Shown here: positions 62,774 to 64,000 of the stretch, piece after piece
How positions within the stretch are numbered: the first letter of the stretch is position 1
Layout: each line of letters starts with the position of its first letter
NCBI GenBank assembly: GCA_963822435.1
Contig: CAWGHN010000004.1
Coordinates: forward strand, 62,001 to 126,000
Direction: 5' to 3'
Source: JAUYQR01 sp963822435
GTDB taxonomy: Bacteria > Pseudomonadota > Alphaproteobacteria > Rhodobacterales > Rhodobacteraceae
DNA length: 64,000 nucleotides
Translations under genes and position numbers: made by a program
The notes under the pieces: generated by a model
Told to the model about the DNA's origin: nothing
Database searches by the model: none
The model's input: only the letters and a program-made list of their open reading frames with translations

Positions 62774-64000
62774 ATGACGAAAAGATCACAGTACCTGGTC
62801 TCGACATTGCTCGCAGGGTCCGTCGCTATGACCGGTTCGCTGGCACTGGCATCCAGCCACAGGGAAGCCCCGGCGATCGCCGGAATGCCCCGTGTAGACG
62901 CTACCGACTTTTACATGTTCCGAAGCTACGAGCCGGGCCGTGAGGATTACGTTACCCTGATTGCCAACTACCAACCGTTGCAAGCCCCCTACGGTGGGCC
63001 AAACTATTTTGTGTTGGATAACGACGCAATCTATGAGGTCCACATCGACAACGACGGGGACGCGGTTGAGGATCTTACGTTCCAGTTCAACTTTTCGTCG
63101 GCGCTGAATGGCCCGAACGGAATCGAACTCGATATCGGCGGACAGATGGTCGCCATCCCTCTGCGGCAAGCCGGTCAGATTCCGCCCGAAAGCAACATCA
63201 ACGAAACCGAAAGCTACTCGCTCACCATGATCAGTGGCGACCGGCGGTCCGGCACTCGTCAGGCGCTTTCGCCTGCAGAGGGCTTCACGAAGCCAATCGA
63301 CAACATCGGCGAGAAGACGCTTCCCGAATACGAAGCCTATGCCAACGACCAAATCCATTCGGTCAACTTCGGATCATGCGGTGCGGGCCAAGTCTTCGTG
63401 GGCCAGCGGGCTGAGGCTTTCGCGGTGAACCTGGGCGAGATCTTCGACTTGGTGAACTTGGTGCCGTTGCAGGGCGCCCCCAGCGTGGAGTATCCTCAGT
63501 ATAACACCGATAGCCCGTTTGTCGGTGGTATTACACAGGACCGTGCGAATGACGATCTGGTCGGTGAATACAACGTCACTTCCCTTGCGCTGGAGGTGCC
63601 GATTGCCTGTTTGACTGGCGATGGCAATGGGGTAATTGGCGGCTGGACAACAGCCAGTCTTCCCCAGGCGCGTTTGCTTGATCCTTCGCCCTCGTTCAAC
63701 GGTTCGGCCCGTCATGGTGGGGCTATGGTTCAGGTGTCGCGTCTGTCGAATCCATTGGTGAATGAAGTCGTCATTGGCCTGAAGGATAAGAACACGTTCA
63801 ACGCGGTCGAGCCGACAGCCGATGGCGCGGTGGCTGTGTATGTCACCAACCCGACACTGCCCGCACTGTTGGACCTGCTGTTCCGCGACGCAGTCGGTGC
63901 TACAGGGAATATCGCACCCAGCAACTTCCCACGGAATGACTTGGTGACAGCCTTCCTGACCGGGTTCCCGGGTGTCAACCAGATGGCCACGGTTACTGCT
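62774..64000 (+). CDS. DUF4331 family secreted protein, C-terminus cut by window edge
   Basis: At least 409 residues; the frame is open at base 64000. Strong CAGGAGGA ribosome site. Signal peptide (LLAGSVAMTGSLALA) then the family hallmark SSHREAPAIAGMPRVDATDF, YMFRSYEPGREDYVTLIANY, and YEVHIDNDGDAVEDLTFQFN. Paired cysteines (FGSCGAG, IACLTGDG) may be disulfide-bonded in the periplasm. The biochemical role of DUF4331 is not established. Preceded by the third ECF-type motif, which ties it to the sigma factor and fasciclin gene. Confidence 0.92.
   Translation, partial: MTKRSQYLVSTLLAGSVAMTGSLALASSHREAPAIAGMPRVDATDFYMFRSYEPGREDYVTLIANYQPLQAPYGGPNYFVLDNDAIYEVHIDNDGDAVEDLTFQFNFSSALNGPNGIELDIGGQMVAIPLRQAGQIPPESNINETESYSLTMISGDRRSGTRQALSPAEGFTKPIDNIGEKTLPEYEAYANDQIHSVNFGSCGAGQVFVGQRAEAFAVNLGEIFDLVNLVPLQGAPSVEYPQYNTDSPFVGGITQDRANDDLVGEYNVTSLALEVPIACLTGDGNGVIGGWTTASLPQARLLDPSPSFNGSARHGGAMVQVSRLSNPLVNEVVIGLKDKNTFNAVEPTADGAVAVYVTNPTLPALLDLLFRDAVGATGNIAPSNFPRNDLVTAFLTGFPGVNQMATVTA

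Overview
The window reads as a chromosomal segment of a Rhodobacteraceae-type alphaproteobacterium (Rhodobacter/Gemmobacter/Tabrizicola-like). This rests on very high G+C in third codon positions and on familiar gene orders: glyQ–DUF6446–glyS–PPDK-like; folB–folP–glmM; ilvC with divergent Lrp regulators; SPOR–dac–tmk–holB–tatD–MBL; and cytochrome c next to ctaD. I could not run any search, so the genus is an inference.

Layout. 1–11.7 kb: a truncated SPOR/peptidoglycan-binding protein, the two-subunit glycyl-tRNA synthetase (three apparent frameshifts), a PPDK-like enzyme with a degenerate ATP domain, a SleB-type hydrolase and folB-folP-glmM. 11.7–22.8 kb: ilvC, two Lrp regulators, a class V aminotransferase, a UbiH-type hydroxylase, a HAD nucleotidase, a GntR regulator, a membrane glycosyltransferase behind a CtrA-type box, carA, yqeY, a PEBP-like protein and DUF2244. 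22.8–33.1 kb: one long minus-strand operon (gntR, amidase, Tat-exported peptide-binding protein, two permeases, fused double ATPase, two M20 peptidases) for uptake and hydrolysis of peptides or amides. 33.3–36.7 kb: ctaD, cytochrome c, lipB, tRNA-Leu. 36.9–41.5 kb: a spermidine/putrescine-type ABC importer. 41.5–50.4 kb: an AEC transporter, MBL hydrolase, tatD, holB, an intergenic tandem repeat, an inserted HWE histidine kinase, tmk, a D,D-carboxypeptidase and a SPOR lipoprotein.

From tRNA-Ser (50.67 kb) onward the sequence becomes accessory. It holds a large serine recombinase, a DUF2924 stub fused to a truncated IS3-family element, and a sialidase-like pseudogene carrying many lesions. After these comes a lower-GC cluster: HupE/UreJ membrane protein and DUF4198 protein (divergent, possible metal uptake); ECF sigma factor with RskA-like anti-sigma; fasciclin protein; rhodanese; cytochrome b561 with a sulfite-oxidase-like molybdoenzyme; A24 prepilin peptidase; and a DUF4331 protein running off the end.

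The most interesting observation is a shared promoter-like motif, GAAACTT-N15-CGT. It occurs exactly three times in my reading, before the fasciclin gene, the b561/molybdoenzyme pair and the DUF4331 gene. A weaker version lies before the sigma gene. This suggests one envelope-stress or redox regulon run by the local ECF/RskA pair. Other points worth checking are a ~73-bp element present twice with identical internal spacing (about 18.0 and 45.4 kb), the degenerate PPDK, the FolB fusion, and the clustered frameshifts in essential glyQ/glyS.
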